A stretch of 64,000 bases of DNA from NCBI RefSeq assembly GCF_030315685.1, contig NZ_JASXSI010000006.1:1-64000 (forward strand). Direction: 5' to 3'. Both the position numbers and the translations under genes were made by a program. The stretch is from Gordonia sp. ABSL11-1 (GTDB lineage Bacteria > Actinomycetota > Actinomycetes > Mycobacteriales > Mycobacteriaceae). The notes beneath the pieces were generated by a model. That model was not told the DNA's origin. It saw only the letters and a program-made list of their open reading frames with translations, and did not search any database. Shown here one piece after another: positions 53,242 to 61,158 of this stretch (its first letter is position 1; each line of letters starts with the position of its first letter).

Positions 53242-54036
53242 ATGAGCGCAGCCGACTCCGTTGATCGTCCACCCACGCTGTTCCTCAGCCACGGCGCGCC
53301 ACCTCTGGTGGACAGCGAGCGCTGGGTGGACCAGCTCACCGAGCTCGCGGGCCGGCTGTCCCGTCCGTCCGCGATCCTCGTGGTATCGGCGCACTGGGAG
53401 GCTGCCCCGTTGACGATCGGATCGACCGATCCGACGACTCCGCTGACCTACGACTTCTGGGGCTTCCCCGATCGCTTCTATGAGACGACGTACTGGTCCC
53501 CCGGCGCCGACGAGCTGGCGGCGTCCGTCGAGGCGATGATGCCCGACAGCGAACCGATCGCCCACGATCGGCGGCGACGCCTCGACCACGGTGCCTACGT
53601 CCCGCTGACGGTGATGTACCCCGAGGCCGACATCCCGGTCCTCCAGGTCTCACTGCCGACCCTCGATCCCGAACGGCTGCTCGACCTCGGCCGCCGGCTC
53701 GCGCCGCTCCGCGACAACGGCGTGCTGATCATCGGCTCAGGATTCATCACGCACGGCCTGCCCTACCTCACCGATCCCACACCGGAGGCGACGCCGCCCG
53801 AATGGTCGGTCGAATTCGACGCGTGGGCGCACGAGCGTTTCGCCGCGGGTGATGTCGACGCGCTCATCGATTTCCGCAACCGGGCGCCGGGGATGCCATA
53901 CGCGCACCCGACCATCGAACATTTCGCTCCGCTGTTCGTCGCGCTGGGCGCGAGCGATGACGTCGGACAACCCCCCGATCAGGTCATCGACGGTTTCTGG
54001 ATGGGACTGGCGAAGCGGAGTGTCGTGCTCGCGTGA
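53242..54036 (+). CDS. DODA-type extradiol dioxygenase
   Basis: A 264-residue class III (LigB-like) extradiol ring-cleavage family protein, of the 4,5-DOPA dioxygenase (YgiD) type. Motifs: LFLSHGAPPLVD near residue 15, SAHWEAAPLTIG near 50, RLDHGAYVPLTVMYP near 114 (catalytic His) and GSGFITHGLPYL near 168. The metal is Zn or Fe held by His residues. The ATG at 53242 was chosen; the upstream extension is antisense to the GNAT gene. The promoter is shared with the divergent GNAT gene. Confidence 0.9.
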   Translation: MSAADSVDRPPTLFLSHGAPPLVDSERWVDQLTELAGRLSRPSAILVVSAHWEAAPLTIGSTDPTTPLTYDFWGFPDRFYETTYWSPGADELAASVEAMMPDSEPIAHDRRRRLDHGAYVPLTVMYPEADIPVLQVSLPTLDPERLLDLGRRLAPLRDNGVLIIGSGFITHGLPYLTDPTPEATPPEWSVEFDAWAHERFAAGDVDALIDFRNRAPGMPYAHPTIEHFAPLFVALGASDDVGQPPDQVIDGFWMGLAKRSVVLA

Positions 54037-54084
54037 CGCGCGTGGCGGCAGCCGGACAAGTCGCCGGCACCTGCGAACCGCTTG

Positions 54085-54795
54085 CTACAGAACGGTTTCC
54101 GTGTCGTCGACGATAGACCGCTCCCGCGACTCCACGTAGTCCGGGCCGACGAGTTCCGGGCTCGGGTCGAGGCGGGTGAGCCCGTTCCAGCAGAGGTTCA
54201 CCAGGTGCGCAGCGACCACCTCCTTCGACGGCTCCCGGACGTCGAGCCACCACTGGGCGGTCACCGACACCATCCCGACGAGCGCCTGCGCGTACAGCGG
54301 AGCCAGCGTCGGGTCGAAGCCGCGGCGCTCGAAGTCACCGGCCAGAATGTGTTCGACCTGACTGATCGCATCGTTGAGCAGGCTGGAGTACGTGGCCGTC
54401 TCGCTCGCGTCGGTCCGGTCTCCGCGGACGAGGATGCGGAAGCCGTCGGTCCGCTCCTCCATGTAGGTGAGGAGGGCGAGGGCCACCTGCTGAATCCGGT
54501 ACAGCGAGCGGTTCTTCGTGAGCGACGACGTGACCATCTCCAGCAAGGTCTCCATCTCGCGGTCGACGACGACCGCGTACAGGCCTTCCTTGCCACCGAA
54601 GTGTTCGTAGACGATCGGTTTGGAGACACCGGCGCGCTGGGCGATCTCCTCGATCGAGGTGCCCTCGAATCCGCGCTCGGCGAAAAGCCCCCGGGCCACC
54701 TCGATGAGCTGCAGGCGCCGCTGAGCGCCGGTCATCCGGGCACGAGGTGCGCGCTGCACCTCGCCGGACTTGTCGGTCGGGCGGCTCACTGCCAT
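54085..54795 (-). CDS. TetR regulator (Rv1019-like)
   Basis: A 236-residue TetR protein. The helix-turn-helix is at about residues 27-72: RLQLIEVARGLFAERGFEGT and VSKPIVYEHFGGKEGLYAVV. Rv1019 in M. tuberculosis is a TetR protein next to mfd; order and orientation fit here apart from the GNAT and dioxygenase genes in between. The ligand is unknown. It is divergent from the NTF2-like gene that starts at 54841, separated by only 45 bp, so control of that gene is likely. Confidence 0.88.
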   Translation of the reverse strand: MAVSRPTDKSGEVQRAPRARMTGAQRRLQLIEVARGLFAERGFEGTSIEEIAQRAGVSKPIVYEHFGGKEGLYAVVVDREMETLLEMVTSSLTKNRSLYRIQQVALALLTYMEERTDGFRILVRGDRTDASETATYSSLLNDAISQVEHILAGDFERRGFDPTLAPLYAQALVGMVSVTAQWWLDVREPSKEVVAAHLVNLCWNGLTRLDPSPELVGPDYVESRERSIVDDTETVL

Positions 54796-54840
54796 GGGAC
54801 AACCCTATCCACGACGGCCCGACTGCGGTAATCAGTAGAG

Positions 54841-55254
54841 ATGCTGACCATCGAGGAGATCTCGGCACGTCTCGAGATCCAACAGATCCTGACCGAGTAC
54901 TCGACCGCCGTGGATTCGCAACAGTTCGAGGATCTCGACCGGGTGTTCACCGCCGACGCGCGCATCGACTACAGCGCCACCGGCGGCATAGTCGGCGATC
55001 TTGCGGAGGTGAAAGCGTGGCTCGCGCAGGTGCTCCCGGCCTTCTCGGCCTACTGCCACCTCGTGGGCAATCATGACATCCGGGTCGACGGCGATGCAGC
55101 CACCACGCGCTCGCTCTGTCTGAATCCGATGCAGACGCCGGACAACTCGACGTTCCTGTTGGGGCTCTGGTATTCCGACACGTGGATTCTCACCGACGAC
55201 GGCTGGCGCATTACCACCCGGACGCTTGAGAGGTGCTTCGACAAACTGATTTGA
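54841..55254 (+). CDS. NTF2/SnoaL-like protein
   Basis: A 137-residue alpha+beta-barrel protein. It opens MLTIEEISARLEIQQILTEY and has DLDRVFTADARIDYSATGG, FSAYCHLVGNHDIRVDGDAA and DDGWRITTRTLER. This is the NTF2-like family that includes steroid isomerases, dehydratases and many enzymes of unknown role. An Asp-Tyr pair near residues 35-43 and a His at about 69 could be catalytic. It is probably controlled by the divergent TetR protein. Confidence 0.85.
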   Translation: MLTIEEISARLEIQQILTEYSTAVDSQQFEDLDRVFTADARIDYSATGGIVGDLAEVKAWLAQVLPAFSAYCHLVGNHDIRVDGDAATTRSLCLNPMQTPDNSTFLLGLWYSDTWILTDDGWRITTRTLERCFDKLI

Positions 55255-55466
55255 CTCATCGCGACGAAAAGTCCGAGCCACGGTCCGACGAGCACGAAAA
55301 GCCAGCTCACACACTAATCTGAGACAACTCGACTACGTTTGCCCACGACTTTGACGACGAATATGACAACGTCTGAACGCCATCTCGATAAGGTGATTAC
55401 GGTTCGGGGCCCTGATTCCGCTCAGCGGTATCAGTCAAGGGAGCACTGAGAGCGAGGGGAGATCTC

Positions 55467-56111
55467 GTGCAGTTGTGGGACTACGTTCAGGGTCACGCGT
55501 CGAACCTGACGTTCCTGACCTACCAGCACGCGTCCTTGGCCTTCCAGACGGTGCTCGTGGGCACAATCGTCGCGGTCATCGTCGCAGTCGCTGTCTACCG
55601 CCTTCCGTTTTTCTCGGCGCTCACTTTGACCAGCAGCCGAGTCGCGCTGACGATTCCCTCGTTGGCCCTGCTGGCACTCCTGATCGTGCCTTTCGGGCTC
55701 GGAGTGGTTCCGTCGTTCATCATGCTCGCATTCTTCGCGACCATGCCAGTGATCGGAAACGCCATCGTCGGACTGCGGTCGGTTCCCGATTCGGTGATCG
55801 AATCGGCACGCGGAATCGGGCTGTCGCGCTGGCGGATTCTGCTGTCTGTGGAACTTCCGATCGCGTGGCCCGTCATCCTGACCGGCATCAGGGTCTCCAC
55901 GCAGATGATCGTCGGCGTGGCGGCGATCGTCGCCTACGTTCTCGGGCCCGGCCTGGGGTCCCTCATCTTCAACGGACTTTCCCGACTCGGCGGCGCCAAC
56001 GCCCTCGAGATGGCCCTGACCGGAACGATACTCATCGTGGCGATCGCCCTGGTATTCGACGGACTCCTGGTTCTCCTCGGACGTTTCACCATCTCCAAAG
56101 GATTGTCATGA
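55467..56111 (+). CDS. OpuC-type ABC transporter permease
   Basis: A 214-residue permease of the glycine-betaine/choline/carnitine uptake system (OpuCB/ProW-like). It has five or six helices and the EAA loop ESARGIGLSRWRILLSVELP near residue 112 that contacts the ATPase. The start is GTG at 55467 with GAGGGGAG upstream. Its stop overlaps the ATPase ATG by four bases. It leads a four-gene coupled operon plus one duplicate. The 210 bp upstream should hold the promoter; no clear operator is seen. Confidence 0.9.
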   Translation: MQLWDYVQGHASNLTFLTYQHASLAFQTVLVGTIVAVIVAVAVYRLPFFSALTLTSSRVALTIPSLALLALLIVPFGLGVVPSFIMLAFFATMPVIGNAIVGLRSVPDSVIESARGIGLSRWRILLSVELPIAWPVILTGIRVSTQMIVGVAAIVAYVLGPGLGSLIFNGLSRLGGANALEMALTGTILIVAIALVFDGLLVLLGRFTISKGLS

Positions 56112-57379
56112 CGCATTCGGCCACCGACCAGATCTCGCAGCGCACCGTCACCGGAGCGCCGATTCGCCTCGACGGCGTGGTGAAACGCTATCGCGGACAG
56201 ACCAAGCCGGCCGTCGAGCGCCTGGATCTCGACATAGAGGCGGGTGACATCGTCGCGTTTGTGGGTCCTTCCGGATGCGGCAAGACGACCACCTTGAAGA
56301 TGATCAACAGGCTCATCGAGCCCAGCGAAGGCCACATCTTCATCGGCGGCAACGATGCGACCAAAGAGGATCCCGACAAACTTCGCCAGTCGATCGGCTA
56401 CGTCATCCAGTCGGGCGGGTTGTTCCCGCACTGGTCGGTGGCGAAAAACATCGGCGCCATCCCCCGCGTCCTCGGATGGGACAGGAAGCGAATCGCCGAA
56501 CGCACCGAGTACCTGCTCGACCTCGTCGGACTCGACGCAGCGACATTCGCCGACCGCCTCCCCAAGGACATGTCGGGCGGTCAGCAACAGCGCGTCGGCG
56601 TCGCTCGTGCCCTAGCCGCCGACCCGCCCGTCCTACTGATGGACGAGCCTTTCAGTGCAGTCGATCCGATCACCCGAGTTCGATTGCAGGACAGTCTGAT
56701 CGCGATCCAGCACGAACTCGCCAAGACCATCGTCATCGTCACGCACGACTTCGAGGAGGCGACGAAGCTCGGCGACAAGGTGTTGATCCTCTCCGAGGGC
56801 GGGCACGTCGAGCAGTACGCCGCACCAGAGGAGATCCTGGCCAACCCGGCAACGCCTTTCGTCGAGGAGTTCGTGGGCTCAGGCGCCACACTCGCTCATC
56901 TGACCCTCACCCGCGTAAGGGATGTGGAGCACGAATCGGTGACGACCGCGACGGTTGGTGAGCCGGCCGGAGATGTCATCGGTCGCGCCCGAGCCGCAGG
57001 CCACTCCTGGGTTGTCGTGGTCGACAACGAAGGCCACCCACGCTCATGGCCATCGATCGACGAATTGAACTCCAAGCCGCAGGTCTCCGACTACATCGAC
57101 CGGCGAATCCCCGTGGTGGCCCGGTCCTCGACCCTCAACGACGCTCTCGACACCATGCTGGCCGCCAGCCAGGGTGGTGCGCTGATCACCGACGCACGTG
57201 GAGCGGTCGTCGGATCGCTGACGATCAAATCGGTCATGGAGGTCATTCGGACACAACTCGCCGAGGCACGAGAAGACGCAGTGGAGCACGGCTACGAGAG
57301 CCATGCCGAGGGCACACACACTGGAGAGACCCCGGTGATCGTGGCCGCGGACGATGACGAAGGTACGGCTCCCCGGTGA
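56108..57379 (+). CDS. OpuC-type ABC transporter ATPase
   Basis: A 423-residue ATPase. Walker A is GPSGCGKTTTLK near residue 55, Q-loop VIQSGGLFP near 99, signature MSGGQQQRVGVARAL near 156, and Walker B LLMDEPFSAVDP near 178. The C-terminal part has a pair of CBS domains (about 275-395), which in OpuA and OpuC sense ionic strength and gate transport under osmotic stress. The tail is acidic. It overlaps both neighbours by four bases (ATGA and GTGA). Confidence 0.93.
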   Translation: MTHSATDQISQRTVTGAPIRLDGVVKRYRGQTKPAVERLDLDIEAGDIVAFVGPSGCGKTTTLKMINRLIEPSEGHIFIGGNDATKEDPDKLRQSIGYVIQSGGLFPHWSVAKNIGAIPRVLGWDRKRIAERTEYLLDLVGLDAATFADRLPKDMSGGQQQRVGVARALAADPPVLLMDEPFSAVDPITRVRLQDSLIAIQHELAKTIVIVTHDFEEATKLGDKVLILSEGGHVEQYAAPEEILANPATPFVEEFVGSGATLAHLTLTRVRDVEHESVTTATVGEPAGDVIGRARAAGHSWVVVVDNEGHPRSWPSIDELNSKPQVSDYIDRRIPVVARSSTLNDALDTMLAASQGGALITDARGAVVGSLTIKSVMEVIRTQLAEAREDAVEHGYESHAEGTHTGETPVIVAADDDEGTAPR

Positions 57380-58116
57380 TCACGCGACTCCGCCGACTCC
57401 CGATGGACGTATGGTTCGAGCCACTCCTCATCGTCGTGCTCGGTGTCGGCTACATCGTCTGGTATCAGTCGACGACGTTCACCGAAACCGAGCAGGCCGC
57501 CCTCGGCTGGGACAACCTCCGTACCACCATCTTCGATCACATCAAACTGACGCTCACCGCAACCGTCATCGTGGTCGTCGTCGCGATCCCGCTCGGCATA
57601 CTGCTGACCCGCCCCTCGATGCGGTGGCTGAACCCCATCGCGGTGAACATCGCGAACATCGGACAAGCCGCTCCCGCAGTCGGTCTCCTCGTCCTGTTCA
57701 CCTTCTGGCTCGGTACGGGATTCACAACGGCCGTCATCGGCCTCGTGGTCTATGCGATCCTGCCGATCCTCCAGAACACCATCGTTGGTCTGCGACAAGT
57801 GGATCAACGCACGATCGAGGCGTCGCGCGGGATCGGGTACTCCGGGCTTCGAACCCTGGTCCAGGTCGAATTGCCCTTGGCCGTACCGGTGATCCTCAAC
57901 GGCGTTCGCACTGCCCTCGTGATCCTCGTCGGAACCGCGACGTTGAGCACGTTCATCGGCGCCACCAGCCTGGGTACGTTGATCACCACGGGCGTGACGC
58001 TGTTCCTGCCCAAACTACTCATCTCCGGTGCCATCCTCGTCGGCCTGCTCGCCCTGATCATCGATTGGCTCGGTCGGCTGGTCGAATTGTTCGCGACCCC
58101 GCGAGGTGTGGCATGA
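57376..58116 (+). CDS. OpuC-type ABC transporter permease (second)
   Basis: A 246-residue permease, the partner of the first. The EAA loop is EASRGIGYSGLRTLVQVELP near residue 155. It has a longer N-terminus (MITRLRRLPMDVWFEPLL) and six helices. GTG at 57376 overlaps the ATPase stop, and the end overlaps the binding-protein ATG. A damaged copy of its 3' end lies at 59134-59294. Confidence 0.9.
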   Translation: MITRLRRLPMDVWFEPLLIVVLGVGYIVWYQSTTFTETEQAALGWDNLRTTIFDHIKLTLTATVIVVVVAIPLGILLTRPSMRWLNPIAVNIANIGQAAPAVGLLVLFTFWLGTGFTTAVIGLVVYAILPILQNTIVGLRQVDQRTIEASRGIGYSGLRTLVQVELPLAVPVILNGVRTALVILVGTATLSTFIGATSLGTLITTGVTLFLPKLLISGAILVGLLALIIDWLGRLVELFATPRGVA

Positions 58117-59087
58117 AGCGCGTGGCAGGTGTGCTTGTCACGTTCGTGGCATCGGTTCTTACGATCGCCGGATGCGGCCTCGTCAGTTCATCGGGCACGT
58201 TCGACGCGGCCAGTCTCCCCGACGGCTCCAAGCCTCTCGAGGGAGCGAAGCTGACGGTGACGTCCAAGAGTTTCACAGAGGGAGTCATCCTCGGCAAGAT
58301 CACCGCGACATATCTGGCGGCAGCAGGTGCGGACATCACCGATCTGACCGGCGCACCCGGTTCGGCGTCGTCGCGCCAGGCGCAATTGAATGGCGATGCG
58401 GATCTGGTCTGGGAGTACACCGGAACCGGATGGGTCAATTATCACAACGAGACCGAGACGATCTCCGACCCGCAGGAGCTCTGGCAGAAAGTCCACGACA
58501 TCGAGAAGCAGGAATACGACCTCGAATGGTTGCCGCCGGCGAACTTCAACGACACTTACGCGTTCGCCGCGTCGAGTCCGACGGCGAAACGCCTGAATGT
58601 GCGCAGTCTGTCCGACGTCGCCCGGCTACCCGTTCAGGATCGCACCTTCTGCGTTGACGACGAGTTCTTCAGCCGCTCAGACGGTTTCGTACCCATGCTC
58701 GATAAGTACGGCATCCCGTACAACACGCCCAACGGCGTCCCCTCCGGGAATGTCACCCGAATGGACGCGGGCGTCGTGTACACGGCGACCGCGAAGAGCT
58801 CACCGTGCAACTTCGGCATGGTCTACACCACGGACGGCCGGATCAAGAACCTCGACCTCGTCGTGCTCGACGACGACAAGAAGTTCTTCCTGCCCTACAG
58901 CGGCACCGTCGTCGTTCGCGGCGAGATCTACCGCCGCTATCCACAACTGCCCGGACTCATCGCCAACATCTCGAATCGCCTGACCGATCAGATCATGCAG
59001 GACCTGAACGGGAAAGTCGACATCGACGGCGAAGATCCGTCGACAGTCGCCTACGACTGGCTCAAGAGCGAGGGATTGATCGAGTAA
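58113..59087 (+). CDS. OpuC-type substrate-binding lipoprotein, copy 1
   Basis: A 324-residue lipoprotein with the lipobox TIAGC near residue 21, followed by GLVSSSGTF. It is of the quaternary-amine (glycine betaine, choline) type: TSKSFTEGVILGKI at the start of the mature domain, then GSASSRQAQLNGDADLVWEY and TGTGWVNY. It captures osmoprotectants outside the membrane. It overlaps the permease stop. A second copy, about three quarters identical by hand alignment, follows at 59295. Confidence 0.92.
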   Translation: MKRVAGVLVTFVASVLTIAGCGLVSSSGTFDAASLPDGSKPLEGAKLTVTSKSFTEGVILGKITATYLAAAGADITDLTGAPGSASSRQAQLNGDADLVWEYTGTGWVNYHNETETISDPQELWQKVHDIEKQEYDLEWLPPANFNDTYAFAASSPTAKRLNVRSLSDVARLPVQDRTFCVDDEFFSRSDGFVPMLDKYGIPYNTPNGVPSGNVTRMDAGVVYTATAKSSPCNFGMVYTTDGRIKNLDLVVLDDDKKFFLPYSGTVVVRGEIYRRYPQLPGLIANISNRLTDQIMQDLNGKVDIDGEDPSTVAYDWLKSEGLIE

Positions 59088-59133
59088 ACGATCGCTCGAT
59101 CTCGGTAAGGCCGCCACAGTCGGATCTCCGTCC

Positions 59134-59294
59134 GTCGGCACAGCCTACGCAGAGTACCTTCAGCGGCGCTTCGCGCGTGGCACACTGAGAACCACCGGTG
59201 TCACGCTCTGCCTGCCGAAACTGCTTGTGTCGCGATGGTCTTGGTCGGCTTGCTGACCGTGATCATCGAACTCGTCACAACCCTGAGGACTCTC
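59134..59294 (+). pseudogene. Remnant of duplicated permease 3' end
   Basis: The stretch 59134-59294 aligns to the last part of the second permease gene (about 57930-58110). GTLRTTGVTLCLPKLLVS is readable, and after a frameshift near 59230 AMVLVGLLTVIIELV continues in another frame. The intact permease has GTLITTGVTLFLPKLLIS and AILVGLLALIIDWL at these places. It ends directly before the second binding-protein gene, exactly as the intact permease ends before the first. This shows that the permease 3' end and the binding-protein gene were duplicated together. Confidence 0.75.
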
Positions 59295-60290
59295 ATGAAC
59301 CGCCCAGCCCGACGATGTAGACCCCTCCGGACGACATTGATGCTGATGGCGTCCGGGGTCCTGCTCCTGGCCGGCTGCGGCCTGGTGAGTTCGTCCGGCA
59401 CCTTCACAGTCGCCTCATTGCCCGATGGACAGAAACCGTTGCAGGGCGCCAAGATCGCCGTGACATCGAAGAACTTCACCGAGAGCGTCTTGCTCGGCAA
59501 GATCGCGGCCACCTACCTTGCGGCGGCCGGCGCCGACGTCGTCGACCTCACCAACGCACCGGGGTCGGCGTCGTCCCGGCAGGCCCAACTCAACGGCGAC
59601 GCGGACCTGTTGTGGGAGTACACCGGAACGGCGTGGGTGACCTACCTGCACGAGACCGAGGTCATCCCCGACCCGCAGGAACTGTGGCAGAAGGTGCACG
59701 ACGCCGAGATCGAGCAGAACAATCTCGTATGGCTGCCGCCTGCGAACTTCAACGACACCTACGCGTTCGCGGTGTCGGGTCCGACAGCCAAGCGCCTCAA
59801 CGTGAAGACGATGTCGGACATCGCGAAGCTGCCTGTCGACGAACGCACGTTCTGCATCAACGACGAGTTCTTCAGTCGCCCCGACGGAATGCTACCGATG
59901 CTGAAGACCTACGGCATTCCGTACAACACACCGAACGGCGTCCCGGCCGGCAACGTGACCCAGATGGACTCCGGCGTCGTCTACACGTCCACGGCCAACA
60001 GCGCGCCGTGCAACTTCGGCATGGTCTACACCACCGACGGACGCATCAAGAACCTCGAGCTGACCGTTCTCGAGGACGACAAGAAGTACTTCCTGCCCTA
60101 CAGCGGGACCGTCGTGGTGCGCAAGGAGACCCTGGATCAGTACCCGCAGATCCAGCCGCTGATGGACACGCTCTCCGAGCGGCTCACCGACGAGGTCATG
60201 CAGGAACTCAACGGTCAGGTCGACATCGAGGGCGAGGATCCGTCCGACGTCGCCTACAACTGGCTCAAGAGCGAGGGCCTCATCACCTGA
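59295..60290 (+). CDS. OpuC-type substrate-binding lipoprotein, copy 2
   Basis: A lipoprotein of 331 residues from the ATG at 59295, paralog of the gene just before it. Same mature length and core motifs (TSKNFTESVLLGKI, GSASSRQAQLNGDADLLWEY, TGTAWVTYLHE), lipobox LLAGC. Differences gather in the C-terminal helices and near WVNYHNE/WVTYLHE, which may change substrate choice. The frame extends to 59235, but that part is the permease remnant. A start at 59340 (MLMASGVLLLAGC) is also possible. Its stop falls in a degenerate unit of repeat array D. Confidence 0.88.
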   Translation: MNRPARRCRPLRTTLMLMASGVLLLAGCGLVSSSGTFTVASLPDGQKPLQGAKIAVTSKNFTESVLLGKIAATYLAAAGADVVDLTNAPGSASSRQAQLNGDADLLWEYTGTAWVTYLHETEVIPDPQELWQKVHDAEIEQNNLVWLPPANFNDTYAFAVSGPTAKRLNVKTMSDIAKLPVDERTFCINDEFFSRPDGMLPMLKTYGIPYNTPNGVPAGNVTQMDSGVVYTSTANSAPCNFGMVYTTDGRIKNLELTVLEDDKKYFLPYSGTVVVRKETLDQYPQIQPLMDTLSERLTDEVMQELNGQVDIEGEDPSDVAYNWLKSEGLIT

Positions 60291-60306
60291 CCGCAAAGCC
60301 GGAATC

Positions 60307-60369
60307 AGACCCGATCGGCGCGATTCTGAACCCGGTCAGCGGAATCCAGGGCACGATCGGCGGGGTCAG
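60307..60369 (+). repeat. 21-bp tandem repeat array D
   Basis: Three units at 60307, 60328 and 60349, for instance GAACCCGGTCAGCGGAATCC at 60328, with a worn fourth at 60286-60306 that includes the end of the binding-protein gene. They belong to the same family as arrays A-C and run in the same sense as the gene upstream. The right end reaches the stop codon of the convergent TetR gene. Confidence 0.75.
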
Positions 60370-61070
60370 TCGCGGTCCATACGCCGCTGCTGGATCGCCC
60401 GGATCTGCTCCTCGCTGAGCGGTGGCGTGGGTATCGCGGCGGCGTCCGGCTCAGCATGGATGCCGCGCAGGAAGAGTTCCACGTAGCGCCGCCATGCTCC
60501 CGGGACCGTCGCTTCGGTGAGGTCGGCGAACGACGAGATCATCGTGAAGATGCCGAAGAAGTCAGTGCTCGAGACGTCGGATCGCAGCACACCGGCTGCC
60601 ATCGCCCGGTCGAAGATCTCCTCCATGTGCCGGGTCAGCTGCGCCTTCGTCGACTCGATGTCCGGGTGCGAATGGTCGATGCGCATGATGATGGCCGCCA
60701 ACCCACGGTCCGCGGCGAGCACACTGCAGAACCACGTCAGCAGATCCACCACCGCCGCCCATGGATCGGGGTCGTCGAGGGCGTCGTTCGCATGCGCCAC
60801 GACCTCCTTGAGGTGCTCGGCGAAGATGCCGGTGATCAGGTCGTCACGGTTCGCGAACCGCCGGTAGACCGTGCCGACGCCGACCCCTGCACGTTCGGCC
60901 ACCTCGTCCATGGACACCTCGAGGCCACGCTCGGCGAACAGGTCGCGGGCGGCCTCGATGATCCGCAGGCGGTTGCGCTCGGCATCCGCCCGCAGCTGAC
61001 GGGGTTCGACCTCTCTGGGCTCGATCCCGTCGGGTTCGACTTTCGGGTTCGACGACGTGTGCATGGTCAC
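60366..61070 (-). CDS. TetR repressor of the adjacent exporter
   Basis: A 234-residue TetR protein. The helix-turn-helix is at about residues 33-78: RLRIIEAARDLFAERGLEVS and VGVGTVYRRFANRDDLITGI. It is divergent from a DHA2 drug exporter with two operator-like dyads in the 88 bp between them, the usual arrangement for repressor-exporter pairs. An ATG two codons inside is an alternative start. Confidence 0.9.
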   Translation of the reverse strand: MTMHTSSNPKVEPDGIEPREVEPRQLRADAERNRLRIIEAARDLFAERGLEVSMDEVAERAGVGVGTVYRRFANRDDLITGIFAEHLKEVVAHANDALDDPDPWAAVVDLLTWFCSVLAADRGLAAIIMRIDHSHPDIESTKAQLTRHMEEIFDRAMAAGVLRSDVSSTDFFGIFTMISSFADLTEATVPGAWRRYVELFLRGIHAEPDAAAIPTPPLSEEQIRAIQQRRMDRD

Positions 61071-61077
61071 ATTCTAT

Positions 61078-61100
61078 AACCGGAGGAATCATCTCCGGTT
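61078..61100. promoter_or_regulatory. TetR operator 1
   Basis: AACCGGAG (61078-61085) and CTCCGGTT (61093-61100) are a perfect inverted repeat with a seven-base centre. It is 8 bp from the tetR start and shares the core CGGAGGA..CTCCG with the second dyad at 61123-61141. Confidence 0.7.
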
Positions 61101-61122
61101 CACGGCCGTTGTCACGCAGTAA

Positions 61123-61141
61123 GCGGAGGAGATACCTCCGC
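61123..61141. promoter_or_regulatory. TetR operator 2
   Basis: GCGGAGG (61123-61129) and CCTCCGC (61135-61141) are a perfect inverted repeat with a five-base centre, 18 bp before the exporter start. Its right half lies close to the ribosome-binding site region (GGAGG at 61149-61153). Confidence 0.7.
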
Positions 61142-61158
61142 ATCAGACGGAGGCCCGA

